Source of the DNA: Ciona savignyi
Taxonomy: Eukaryota; Chordata; Ascidiacea; Phlebobranchia; Cionidae
DNA length: 64,000 nucleotides
Assembly: GCA_000149265.1 (NCBI GenBank)
Contig: CH001360.1
Coordinates: 88,851-152,850 of the forward strand
Reading direction: 5' to 3'
This document shows positions 53,101 through 63,777 of the stretch, piece after piece. The position numbers were made by a program, and so were the translations under genes. How positions within the stretch are numbered: the stretch's first letter is position 1; the number at the start of each line of letters is the position of its first letter. A model generated the notes under the pieces. It was not told the origin of the DNA, searched no databases, and saw only the letters and a list, made by a program, of their open reading frames with translations.

Positions 53101-56100
53101 TTAAGAATATCTTAATAAATGGAAAAAAATACGCTGATTTCAAAAATCAAATCAGTTTCTTCCAATATTTTTTTGTTAAAGAGTTATGAGCAAATATGCA
53201 TTTTATTTTATGTTAGGGGATTTCCCGTATTACGTCACTGACGTTGTTGAGATTTCGTGCCTATATGCATTGTATACAATCATGTGCCAGTTTAGAGGTG
53301 AATTAGTAACATAAGCGCCTGCAGGAGCGTTGTATTTTCGTTTTTTTATGAAGACTTTGCATAACACTTGTCATATAGCCTAACTGAACCAATGTACCCG
53401 CGTGACAGCTTACTTTAAGCGCGGTCATTAAGGCCTGCACGGTCCTGGACCAAAGCTGAATGCTGAGGTGTACAGGTCTCGTATTTAAATGACTTTAGAA
53501 TAAAAAGTCTTAGCAATTGATATCATAAATCATAGAAGTGAAGACAGAACAAGAAAACTAGAACAGGAGGCAGTAAACTGTAACTGCCAGCAATTTATAG
53601 AAATAAACCAGCCATCAATCAAAGATCAGACTATGCGGTGGGAACAGCCTATTTCTTTCATGATTGTTGCTTTTCAATATATAGCCATAATCTGCAACGT
53701 AGACTAGCAATGTTATTATCAGCCCCTAAGCTACAAACTGAGAGTGTGAGAGATTTGGTATACATATGCATAAAAGTTTTAACAAATTTCTTTTGTTTTC
53801 TTTATTTCTAGAGTAAATTTAAGTTAATGTTGTAACACTAAAATGGATGACAGTTTTCAGCATTCTGGCATGGATGAAAGAAGTTTTATTGTACACAATA
53901 AAACAACACAAATTTAGTCATGTGCGTTTGAACCAAGGAAAACGTCTGAAAGTATCTTTGAAGATGCAAGCCCCATAGAAGAAAATGTTTATTTAAAAAC
54001 ATTACCTATTGACATGACTTGGTGCCGTTGCAAAAACTGTATTCTTATGGACACACTGCAAGAATGTTTATGCTGCATGAATGTACATGCATTTGTGCAC
54101 AAAATAACGCCAGACTGGACTTGCATTACTAAAAACCCTTATTTTTCAATTATCTGTTTGGATAAAGAAGTTCTTGAAGTTGCACTTGATGTACTGGGTT
54201 GATCACTATGTTTAAAATCATAATCAGAAAAATTAAAAATTGTTGGAACTGTATTTTTCACCAAGTGGTTTGTTTTTATCATCTTGGCTACTCCATTGGA
54301 GTCAAATACAATTTTACTATGATAATCCTTATCACAAATATGTGCACTACACACTGCGGTTCTTTTTCCAGGTAGTTTAGAACGCTTGCATTGTTGTATC
54401 CATTGCTTCAACCGTTTTTTGTCGTTGTGAGGAAATCGATGGAAGAGCACAGGTGGATTGGAATTTCGTGTGCTGTAATAGGAATTTGTACATCCTGGAG
54501 CAAAACAATATACTCCAATCACTCTTTCTTCCTTCTCAGTGGCTTAACGTTAGGCATTTTACAATATCTAATAAAAGAACTAAATTAGAAATGTGGTATA
54601 TTCTTATTAACTTATTTGGGTAGTTAAGTAAAGATCTATTATATTATATATTCTTCACTTACGTATCTGAGTGCTTGCTGTGTACTTATTGTCAGACTAC
54701 ACATCAGCTACTCAACTGTGGATTTTAAAACTGGTTTTGCAATAAGTGGTATTCTCAACCAGTAGGCTAATGCTCAGTTTCAATAACAGCAGACATTAAA
54801 TGCACCACATACACAACAGCAAAACATTATACAAACAGCCAAGGTAAACCATGAAAGAAATAGGCTTTTCCCACCGCATAGTCTAGCCTTTGCCTAATGG
54901 CTGGTTTATTTCTATAAATTGCTGGCAGTTACACTTTAATGCATTCTGTTATAGTTTTCTTGTTCTGTTTTCACTTTTATTATTTATGATATAAATTGCT
55001 AAGACTTATTATTCTAAAGTCATTTAAATACGAGACCTGTATACCTCAGCATTCAGCTTAGGTCCAGGACCGTGCAGGCCTTAATGACCGCGCTTAAAGT
55101 AAGCTGTCACCATGTACATTGGTTCAGTAAGGCTATATGACAAGTGTTATGCTAAGTCTCCATAATAAAAACGAAAATACAACGCTCCTGCAGGCGCTTC
55201 TGTTACTAATTCACCTCTAAACTGACACATGATTGTATACAATGCATATAGGCACGAAATCTCAACAACGTCAGTGACGTAATACGGGAAATCCCCTAAC
55301 ATAAAATGAAATACATATTTGCTCATAACTCTTTAACCAAAAAATATTGGAACAAACTGATTTGATTTTTGAAATCAGCGTATTTTTTTCCATTTATTAA
55401 GATATTCTTAAAATTGACTTCAGTTCCCCTTTAAAAACTTCAACGGGAAAGTCCCTGATGGGGAATCTATTAATAGAAAACTTTCTAAATCGTTCGAAAT
55501 GATCGTTCGCTTTATCGAAAGTAGACTTTAGTATCGCTTTTATTCAGATTATAGCACGAGAATGGGCAAAGTTACGATGGGGAGCTTTTGACGAAACTGC
55601 CAGGGCTGAAGACGAAAGAAAATTTTATCTTCATTCCGATCGTACAGTTAAGCCTACAATATGTTCATCTTCTATCCCAGGTAAATAATAACAAAGAGTA
55701 TGTCAGCAATAACCATATTAATCTTAACCTTATCACTGTTACAGTGACCGACATATTCTCTTTATAATTTCAATAGTTAGGTTATTGTGTTTTATATAAG
55801 CTTAAAATATTACACCACTTATACCAAAATTCAGCTTAAAATGCGAGAAATACAATTTGCACAACAAGAATGCAGTTTGCACCCTAGCCACCCTTTACTT
55901 TATATCCGAAGGGCCAAAAATCTGCGCGATTACTCATGTGACACATGTCGTGCGAGTGCAATTATATGGTATAGATATTTCATTACTGCATTTGGTCGGA
56001 TTTAATTATTTGTTGGTTTCCATTATTTGTTTATTAATTATCGCCGAACGTATGTTATTATTTGAAAAATAAATTGAATTGAATTAAGAATTTACTCCCA

Positions 56101-59100
56101 CATATAAAAAACTAATTCGCTTTACCGCAACCGTTTTCTATTCAACTGGCATACCGTTTTTATTATACATATGGTGCGTCCAAATACTAGAGTTTACAGC
56201 ATCATAATGTCAAATTGTTATAATACTAAATTTAAACAGTTACATTATACAAACCACAAGCCATGTTTACTCCCGTTACTCGTGTGAGCTTCCAAATGTA
56301 GGTTAATTCTTACCCACCCGAAATTTGATGGATTTTTGGCCTTGTATCCGGTTTGTAATATAATTTTGATTACTTTAGATGTTTTTGTCGTAAATAGGAA
56401 AAGTGGTGAACCAGAGTTCTCCACGGACCCAGTGTTCACAAGAGGAAAGTTTGTTTGATGCTTCATGCAAGTTTGAACCTTCTAAAGTCCCGCAAGAAAA
56501 AACTTATGCGTCTCTCTTGTACAGGTATTTCAAAAGACCACCAAAGCATGTGTTTTTTAACTCTAAGGTTACTTTGAGCTTAAGTACTTTTCTTAATTAC
56601 CGTATGAATTGTGGTAGCTCTATAATAGAAATGGGTAGATTAAATTATTTTTCACAATACAACAATATATTAGATCATATCCCTAATCTATCATTGCTTA
56701 TATGGCACTGATACAAGATAAATGTCACACAACATACTGATAGCAGAAAGAAAAACATGGATTTAATATTTTATGTAACAATTACAGATCCATAAAAACC
56801 TGTTAGGTTGCCCAATTACTTGCTAACTTTCACCCTAGTAAACATGTACAGATACTTGCGGTTAAGATATAGTATTATTTATTTAGTTTATTATGGTTTA
56901 AACAGGTAATTATGGTTTGAGATAAGAGAAAATAGCCCGTAAAATTGTTGCATCAAATATACATTAGATTATGGGTTATCGGATTATACGGTACTACATT
57001 ATACAACCAGTCTATTTTCCCACACCCAGGGTTTATTTGAAATAAGCAGTTCACTAATATCAGTTAAATATGACACAGTTACTAGACCGTCCAATCTCAA
57101 CTTTATCCTTTAAATAAGTCACACATTAATACAGAAAATATAAAGTAACCATGAATCAAGCTTGTGAGGGTAATAACTTCATCAATGCTATATATTTCCT
57201 CACCCTTTGTCCGACCGGTTAGTCTGGTGCAGTGGTTTTCAACCAGGGTTTTGCGGAACTTTAGGGTTCGGCCAATACAGTCTAGGGGTTCCGCAACTTT
57301 TAATTTATAATTTAATAAATGCTTTTTTACATAAGACAATCAAATTATTGCACAGGGGTTCCTCAAGTCAGTAGAATGTTTCCATGGGGTTCCAGTGCAG
57401 CAAAAAGGTTGAAAATCACTGGTCTGGTGGTTTAGTGTGTCACCTATCGAAGGGTTACATGTCGAAACTGCTCGCTTACTAGTCGGTTGTGTCCTTGGGC
57501 AAGCTACATAACGGACATTGCCTGAACCCAGCGGATTAATGGGTATAACCAAGGTCTATTATACACAACACAATGCAATAGCTCCGATAACCCAGCGGTG
57601 GGCGCGAGGTGATCTGACGATTGCCTGTGTGTTAACCCCCTTGGTTTTTCCATTAACAGGAATAAACACGAATATCCTCGTATCCACCCAAGATAAAGAA
57701 TCTGTTTGTAATATTACAGAGCTGATCTGCCGTACATCAATGACTTTTGTGATGATGATGTGGAAACTGTAGCTGATGAAATGAAACATGACAGTGAAGC
57801 ACCGACCATTCAAAATCTGCATTGTAAAGGTAAGAGACAGTAGCAAATCACACTGTAAGTGAAATGAATTTTTTAAGAGTTACTATTCGCTTAAATTTTT
57901 GGTTAACAAAATTTTAGGCCAAATTTTTGGTTAATACATCATTTTTTGTTAACTTGTCATTTTTGGTTCATACTTTATTTTTATATGCCGAATTTTTGGT
58001 AACCTGTCATTTTTGGCTGTGATGGAACATTTTTAGGTAGTTTCTTTACCTTAGATTTTAACTTTAAATTTAAACCCCCAAACTTTTTGCGATAAACTCA
58101 CTGCATTGTAATTTANNNNNNNNNNNNNNNNNNNNNNNNNNNNNNNNNNNNNNNNNNNNNNNNNNNNNNNNNNNNNNNNNNNNNNNNNNNNNNNNNNNNN
58201 NNNNNNNNNNNNNNNTTAGAACACTCATTATTGCAGTCATGCCTGTATTGTATCCAGTACTAAATGTGTCATTGCATTTACACAAAGGCATTACGAGTAT
58301 TATAACAGGAACACTGGGAGCGCTATATTCAACTATTACAGATACCACCTCACAAATAACTTTCAAAACTAAACCTCAGGAAGAAGCATATGGAGCGTAA
58401 TCCGAGATCATCCGGACTTCAAAGATGGAAACAATCCTCCTCTTCCTCCTCTTTCATCATCAGAGAACTCGGATCAACCTCCTGAATCTCCAAACTTCAC
58501 TTTGTTGAAAGGCTTTGATAGGTGGGGGTGCTATTTGTTAATTATTTTTTCATTAAAATCTATTTATACGATTAAATTAAAACTGCATTTTTAGTTTAGT
58601 TTAGTGTTTTGTTTCCACGATGAAAACACGAAGCAGGACCTTTCATAAAAATTTGGAAAACGGGAAATAAAGGCAAAACGACAGCCATTAGATAATGTCT
58701 AAAAACCAATCAATTAATAAGTTGGCTGCTAAACCCACAAAAATAAAAATGAAAAAATAAATGTTTATAAAAAATTACACTAAGCCTCGAAGAAAAGTGT
58801 GCAGTAGATTTTTAGATGTTATGACTTAATAACTGCTGTATTTCATGTAATTAGTGAAGTTGTACAATGTATTGACGTTGTTGTGTTATATTTAATTTCA
58901 AGTTCCTTAATCTCACGTGTTGCCCATATTATTACAAACAAACAAGTTACAACTACATCAAAATGTACAAATCATGGATAACTTAAAACTTTATGGTGGA
59001 TTTCCCACATACTTCATCTAAGAATTGTCTAATCCAGTGGTTCTTATTTTTTTTCAGTCAGGCCCACTTGACGTTTGTTATTCCCCAAAAACAAGTTCAC

Positions 59101-62100
59101 GTGAAATAGAACAATAATTGATTTGCCATTTTCCTGCTTAGTGTGAAGAATGTAATTGTTTTTGGGAAAATAGTTATGTAATTTTGGAACTAGCCAGTTA
59201 ATGCAGTTGGGAGCTGCTTTTCATCAAATAGCCACTGTCATTCTCGTGCCCCCCTTTTAAAGCTTTTACGCCTCCTAAGTGCCCCACCTCCCAGTTCAAG
59301 AATATATGGTCTAATCATTCTATTTACCACTGCTTTGTTTTCTTGCAGACGAATAGTCTTGGTTCTGGATATATCAACGAGTATGAAAAACTATGGAAGG
59401 ATGGGATTGATGAGACAAGCTGTCAGTAACTTTATTGACACTGTTCCAACTTTTACATGGATTGGCATCGTCGCTTTCGCATCGTAAGTTGATGTTGCTT
59501 CATGTATTTATTCAAAAGGTTTCTGAACAATTAGTTTGGTGGATTAGTGCAGTGCCTTTCAGTCGAAAGGTTGCAGGTTCAAAACAAGCTAATTGATTGT
59601 TTCCTTAGCAAGGCACTTAGTGATAAATTGTCTGAGTGTATTGATCGGTTCTAACACACTACAATAGCTCGGCGGTAGTAATCCTACGATTGCCCGTATG
59701 TTAACGTCCATCGCATTTTCCCATTCTCTGGATAAACATCAAAATGCCTGTTAAGTGTGACACAACCGACTAGCTTGCAACCAGTTTCGAAACTGTAACC
59801 TTTCGGCTATAAGACGATGTATTAAACCACTAGAAGTCGAATTTCTGTTGAACTTGCGAAATTCCCACACACAGATTTATTTGTTTTTAAGTTATTCTAC
59901 GGTAACCATGTGTATATCTTTTAATAGGGATATATTGACCCAGTAATACAAACCAATTCTTTCAGCTACACTAAAAACAATGATTTAAAGCAGACAAAAT
60001 ATTTTTTATTTAGTTTTTTCTTGTTATTAATTTTTGATGTAAAATTGATTGATAACTGCTGTAAACTTCAAGGAAACATGTTTGTCGTTTTCAAACCTGT
60101 TTTTATAAGATCCAAACGCAGTTTTATTTTGCATTTCCTCACAGTGGCAATGAATTTTTAATGCCAAAAAGTACCGCAAGCAAAATTGAATCAGGTTGTA
60201 AGTAGTTGCACCAGTGAGATAATGTAATGGAGTTCTATTCAATCAGTTCAAGTGAATGATGACATTTACCGAGACTACGAAATTTTCAGAAAGAGGGTAT
60301 TAACTCCAAGTCCCATACATAATGTATATGTTAAGTGGCAATAGTACTGAGACGCTAATTAAACCCATGGCACAATATTGAAAAACACTTTAATTCCCAT
60401 ACGCATACAGCAACTGTTTATTAAAATTTTTGAATGACATATTTAAAACACACTGGTTTAGAGCAATGCCCACAAAGTAACTTTCTCTCTTAAAAAATCT
60501 GCTCAAGAATCAGTTGCTAGGTTTCTAATCTAGCAACTAACACCCTTTGACTTCTAACTTGGCCCACTATTAAATGAGCATTGTGGGCTGAAAAATATTG
60601 TAGAAATATAAATTATAAACAATACAATGGCTATAATTGTTCAGTGCATTAGGTTATCAAGCCAAAGGTACTAGGATTGAAATCAGTCTGTAGCCATTAG
60701 GTTGTGTCCTGAGGCAAGAAACTTGGCAATTGTGCCTGAAATCAAAACTGTAGTAATATCAGTAACACATTTAACACATTTCAATTTGTCATGCAGGTTA
60801 AAAGTAATATGCAGTTGCCTGTTTTATTTTCCCCCTAGTGCAAGGGTGGACAACTTTTCTAGTCGTTGGGCCAGATGTGGGAAAATAAAGTTTTTGAATG
60901 GCCGGATTATTACATGAATAGTATTCAATATTTTTATTTCAGGGTATGGTTAGATACAGTCTGTGGGCCGGTCAAAATCGCTTCACGGGCGGGACCCTTG
61001 CCCATGCCTACACTAATGTTTTCCAATTCAAAGGTTTAACCATGACTCTCCTATCCTATAATATGTATGTTTGACAGTTGGCAAAGTTTTCCTTGTTGTA
61101 CTGTTTAACAAAAGGATAACACAGAACTTGTTTATAGCAACCGCTGAATATTACAAATCTATTTCTTTTAAAACTCAATAATACCTCTCAGAGTAAAATC
61201 CCCCATAAATATTTAATTTAATCTTCTCGCCAAAAAAAAATTAGCTTTGTTCATCAAAAACAATGAAAAAACAACTCAGGGTTAAGCACTACACAATGAT
61301 TTTTTCTTGGGACTTGTAAACCAAAGCTCTAATTTTGCCACATGTAATTTAGATGTGTATCTTGCCTAAAATCCCATGCACTGTGACAGTTGCATTATCA
61401 GCAACGATTGCATTATAAAAAAGCCACAATTTTTTTGCTACCCAGTGTTTATAGTTCTTGTCAAGCTCTTCTCACAAATAACGCTCAAATCGCAGCCCTA
61501 ATACAAACTGTGTTAAAATGCTTTTTTATTATTAAATTTTTATTTATTTTGTAATCCAGATGTGTATTTCCATGATGGACCCATTTCTAAATAAAAATTT
61601 GGATACTTACCCCACACAAACCATTTTTTTCGTTTTTTTCTACAATGTACAAAATTCAACCCCGTCTGTAATTAAATTGCAGGAGAGCACAAATGCGAGC
61701 TCCGTTGACAGAGATAACTTCGGATGATGTCAGAACAATGTTGAAACAAAGACTTCTGCCACATACTGTCGTTGGTGAGAATATATGACTGAAAATGTTT
61801 TGACATCAATTATTTCATTACGAAGATCTGCTTTTATTTGGCTAAATAAAAATTATGGCAAATAATGTAATAACTGTAAAAACCTTTTTTGCATTGTTGC
61901 TGGCTTAGATCTTTCATCCTTTCCAAAATAAAATTGGTTATCAAACAGTTTTGTACACAATTAATATTTTATTATTAATTTTCAGTACATACATAATCAC
62001 TTAGTAGTTTTTAAATGTTCATTACATAGGATAGGAATAAGATATTCATGTTTATCCCGTGGATCCAAAAACAAGGGGGTTAACACACGGCAATCGTCAA

Positions 62101-63777
62101 ATCACCTCGCGCCCACCGTCAGGTTACCTGAGTATTGCTGTGTGTTATATATTAATTATGCGTTCCTTTAATTTGGTAGAACCCATTAATCGACTGGGTT
62201 TAGGCAATGTCCGTTAAGTGCCTTGCCCAAGGACACAACTAACTAGCTAGCAACCAATTAAGACCTTAAACCTTTCGGTTGAAAGACACTAAACCACCAG
62301 ACTAACCGGTCAGACAATAATCAATCCTCAATTTTTTTAAAGTTCAGTTTTTAATTAATCAATACTTTCAGCACACAAAATGTAACTTCGTTTATTTTCA
62401 TGCTCCAAGGCACAAGTATCGGCAGCGGGATTGAGAAAGGCCTGGAAGTATTGGCGACGAGTGGTCCTCTGGATCTACGAGGATCAGGCGGATCCATCAT
62501 CATCCTGACTGATGGTTTGGAGCACAATCGTCCGAAGATCAATGACACGATAGATCGGGTGGGATCCTTTGTTTGTTTGAATCTTAATATCAGAATGGCA
62601 GCGACCATATTGCTCTAAAATGGCAGTGAATGGCAGTGCTTTGTCCGACCGGTTAGTCTGGCGGTTAAGTGTCGCTTTTTCTATCAAAAGGTCAAAACTG
62701 GTTGCTAGCAAGTCGGCAGTGTACTTGGGCAAGGCACTTTACGGACATTGCATAAACCGAGCGGTTTAATGGGTTCTACCAAATTGAAGAAACGTGTCTA
62801 TTATACACAACACACTGCAATAGCTCCGGTAACCTGACGGTGAGTGCGAGGTGATCTGACGATTGCCCGTGTGTTAACCCCCTTGGTTTTCCCACTCACG
62901 GGGACAAACATAAATATCTTAACCCTATGCTAACCCCTAACCCAAAAAGTCTGCAATATAAAAATTTATTCATTAAAATACTCTGTATCCAGGTGTATAA
63001 AACAACTGGTACCACAAAACCGGTATAAATGGATAGAGAATTTCAAAACAAACAAATATGCATATATCACCTAAGCGACCATGTAGCTCCAAAAATTTAT
63101 CTTTTAATTTACTTTTTACCTGGGTTAAATATTCACCTAATTATCCAAAGACAGTTATGTTTATCTCACTTTATATAAAATGAATTATAGACTATTATAG
63201 TACTTTTGTATGAAAATTTGTTGCAAAATGTTTTTTGAGTAAAAAGTGGATAAATAAGACATTCATGTTTATCCCCGTGAATGGAAAAAACACAAAGGGT
63301 AATATAACTTGTACAAGTTCCATTACTATTACGTAAGAAAGCACTCTTATAAAGATCTTATACCTTAAACCCACTGTAGTGACAAGATTTAACTGTAGCA
63401 AGCACATCATCTTCAGTAAAAAAATATATTTTTAATTTTCGATATATTGTTCAACTTTTTTTGTTGCTCCAGTAACCCGCTGGGGCGCGAGGTGATTTGA
63501 TGATTGCATGCTCGTGTGTTAACTCACTTGGTTTTTCCATTTGCGGGGATAAACATATATATTCTGTCCTCTCCTATCCTATGTTCAACGTTTTTGTTGC
63601 AGGTGAGAGAGTTTGGTGTCCGAGTGAGCACGATTGCGCTTGGTGCAAATGTCGCTAAAGATTTAGAGTGGTTGGCAAGCGTCAGTGAGGGCAGGACCCA
63701 TGCTGCGAGCTCCGGACAATTTGGGATTGATGCCGAACTCCAGGAAGCATTTGCGTCTCACCATGAAAACGATGACA
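50181..63777 (+). CDS. CLCA: Calcium-activated chloride channel regulator (CLCA), 3'-incomplete
   Basis: Exons 50181-50308, 50937-51050, 51904-52047, 52537-52714, 55548-55680, 56398-56524, 57720-57829, 58380-58521, 59349-59483, 61683-61774, 62410-62558, 63603-63777, then a donor (GTGAGC) leading out of the window. All phases agree; 542 codons seen. In order: signal peptide (MIRLIFLVVVFTTIEF), CLCA N-terminal domain (LINNGYENLTIWIGPEVPEN, RRAYIRNVMISIPKTWG), the metalloprotease helix region (REWAKLRWGAFDE), Cys-rich part (KFEPSKVPQEKTYASL, INDFCDD), then a vWA domain with MIDAS D-I-S-T-S, GGTSIGSG and ILTDG. CLCA proteins are secreted or surface proteins that cleave themselves and modulate TMEM16A chloride currents. 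Here HEWAH is REWAK: both zinc-binding histidines are lost. A Kolobok-like transposon sits in intron 4. The beta-sandwich and C-terminal parts should lie to the right. Confidence 0.93.
50396..50672 (+). mobile_element. SINE A copy in CLCA intron 1
   Basis: GATTAGTCTAGCGGTTTAGT head to AACATGAATATCCC tail. Full length and well conserved. Confidence 0.88.
51781..51872 (+). mobile_element. SINE A tail fragment
   Basis: CAAGGTAATCTTATCATTC to GTATCCTATTTTATCCC, ending about 30 bp before CLCA exon 3. Confidence 0.65.
52071..52186. mobile_element. Half of a MITE family C element
   Basis: ACCCCATGTTTAAAACTAAC core to CTTTCCCTCCTTTTAGTATT end. The other half is missing. It starts about 22 bp after the exon 3 donor. 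Confidence 0.75.
52205..52440 (+). mobile_element. SINE A copy, diverged
   Basis: Directly after the half MITE: GTTTGCAGTTTCGAAACTGG (B-box side) to GAGATAAACATAAAAACCC. Confidence 0.78.
52790..53053 (+). mobile_element. SINE A copy, diverged
   Basis: TGATTGGTGGGTGCTTCGC head to ACGTGGACAAAACATAAATA. It ends 25 bp before the Kolobok-like element. Confidence 0.7.
53082..53662 (+). repeat. Left terminal inverted repeat of Kolobok-like element
   Basis: Inverse of 54850-55430. Contains GGTCATTAAGGCCTGCACGG and TACGTCACTGACGTTG words that recur in inverse order in the right copy. Confidence 0.9.
53843..54202 (+). pseudogene. P2X7 C-terminal-like zinc domain ORF of transposon, broken
   Basis: A single frame from ATG 53843 to TGA 54202, interrupted by one TAG (codon 26, 53918-53920). 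After it come FEPRKTSESIFED, then the cysteine cluster W-C-R-C-K-N-C, E-C-L-C-C, W-T-C-I-T and I-I-C-L-D-K-E-V-L. This is the zinc-binding ballast-type domain at the C-terminus of P2X7 receptors, which also occurs alone in many invertebrate repeat-associated proteins. The family normally continues past VLEVAL with an aromatic and Arg-rich segment; here it stops, overlapping the end of the opposing THAP ORF, so an internal deletion is likely. A splice acceptor (TTTATTTCTAG) lies just upstream at 53811. Confidence 0.7.
54139..54522 (-). pseudogene. THAP-domain ORF of transposon
   Basis: The open frame begins without an in-frame ATG (codon GTG at 54522; a stop lies upstream). The THAP zinc finger pattern is visible: C-x4-C (YCFAPGCTN), FHRFP, W-I-Q-Q-C-K-R, C-S-A-H-I-C and a C-terminal TVPTIFNF in place of the usual AVP(T/S)IF box. 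THAP domains are DNA-binding parts of P-element, Kolobok and related transposases. The catalytic part is missing after about 125 codons, where the frame runs into the end of the P2X7-like ORF. Confidence 0.78.
54850..55430 (-). repeat. Right terminal inverted repeat of Kolobok-like element
   Basis: Inverse of 53082-53662, same length, ending CAGTTCCCCT before TTAA. Confidence 0.9.
55790..56090 (+). mobile_element. Possible non-LTR retrotransposon 3' end
   Basis: ORFs without motifs, then TATGTTATTATTTGAAAAAT and AAATTGAATTGAATT, a simple-repeat tail like those of LINE 3' ends. In CLCA intron 5. Weak evidence. Confidence 0.3.
57208..57685 (+). mobile_element. SINE A copy split by a hAT MITE
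   Basis: Head CCGACCGGTTAGTCTGGTG is followed by a 192-bp MITE. After it GTCTGGTGGTTTAGTGTGTC resumes and runs to AACACGAATATCCTCG. Removing the MITE and one duplication restores a normal head. It ends about 35 bp before CLCA exon 7. Confidence 0.9.
57230..57421. mobile_element. hAT-type MITE, 192 bp, nested in SINE A
   Basis: CAGTGGTTTTCAACC and GGTTGAAAATCACTG ends, with identical 8-bp copies GTCTGGTG at 57222-57229 and 57422-57429. Confidence 0.92.
57880..58030 (+). repeat. Low-complexity TTTTTGGT-rich tract
   Basis: Irregular repeats of ATTTTTGGTTAA and TGTCATTTTTGG in CLCA intron 7, just before the N gap. Confidence 0.65.
58116..58215. other. Assembly gap, 100 N
   Basis: Inside CLCA intron 7. 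No exon appears to be lost, because flanking exons join in phase and match the family order. Confidence 1.
59035..59308. mobile_element. hAT-type MITE, 274 bp, perfect 8-bp duplication
   Basis: Starts CAGTGGTTCTTA; the right end CAAGAATATATG is decayed. Flanked by GTCTAATC at 59027-59034 and 59309-59316. It lies 40 bp before the CLCA vWA exon at 59349. Confidence 0.82.
59526..59750 (+). mobile_element. SINE A copy, diverged
   Basis: TTAGTTTGGTGGATTAGTGC head, GGTTGCAGGTTCAAAAC B box, body shortened, TCTGGATAAACATC tail words. Confidence 0.8.
59752..59836 (-). mobile_element. SINE A head fragment, tail to head with previous copy
   Basis: GTGACACAACCGACTAGC to AAACCACTAGA on the minus strand. 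Confidence 0.75.
60841..61008. mobile_element. hAT-type MITE related to the 48760 copy
   Basis: CAAGGGTGGACAAC at the left; GGGCCGGTCAAAATCGC and CTTGCCCATGCC at the right. The interior shares GGCCGGATTATTACATGAAT with the inverse of the 48760 copy. A further copy begins at 63984 (CAGGTATAGGCAAC) and leaves the window. Confidence 0.75.
62025..62315 (-). mobile_element. SINE A copy in CLCA intron 10
   Basis: ACATAGGATAGGAATAAG tail at the left; CACTAAACCACCAGACTAAC and CGGTCAGAC head at the right. Confidence 0.87.
62638..62925 (+). mobile_element. SINE A copy in CLCA intron 11
   Basis: TGTCCGACCGGTTAGTCTGG head to ACGGGGACAAACATAAATAT. Full length. Confidence 0.87.
63255..63302 (-). mobile_element. 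SINE A tail fragment
   Basis: AAGACATTCATGTTTATCCC to AAACACAAAGGGTAA. Confidence 0.65.
63466..63585 (+). mobile_element. SINE A tail fragment next to CLCA exon 12
   Basis: CCAGTAACCCGCTGGGGCG to TCTGTCCTCTCCTATCCTAT. It ends about 18 bp before the exon 12 acceptor, so the ATCCTAT tail forms part of the polypyrimidine tract. Confidence 0.82.

Larger units (their letters stand above)
53078..55434. mobile_element. Kolobok-like DNA transposon, 2349 bp plus TTAA duplications
   Basis: Element 53082-55430 lies between TTAA at 53078-53081 and 55431-55434. Termini AGGGGAACTGAAGTCAATTT and its inverse. Inverted repeats of about 581 bp each (53082-53662 and 54850-55430), with scattered substitutions. 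The 1.19-kb centre carries a plus-strand P2X7-C-terminal-like ORF and a minus-strand THAP-domain ORF. TTAA duplication together with a THAP protein is the known signature of the Kolobok superfamily. No catalytic transposase domain is left, so it is non-autonomous. It lies in CLCA intron 4. Confidence 0.85.

Noticed and set aside
53082-53662. Gene-like or palindromic regulatory region near 53.1-53.7 kb
   Set aside because: It is the left inverted repeat of the transposon.
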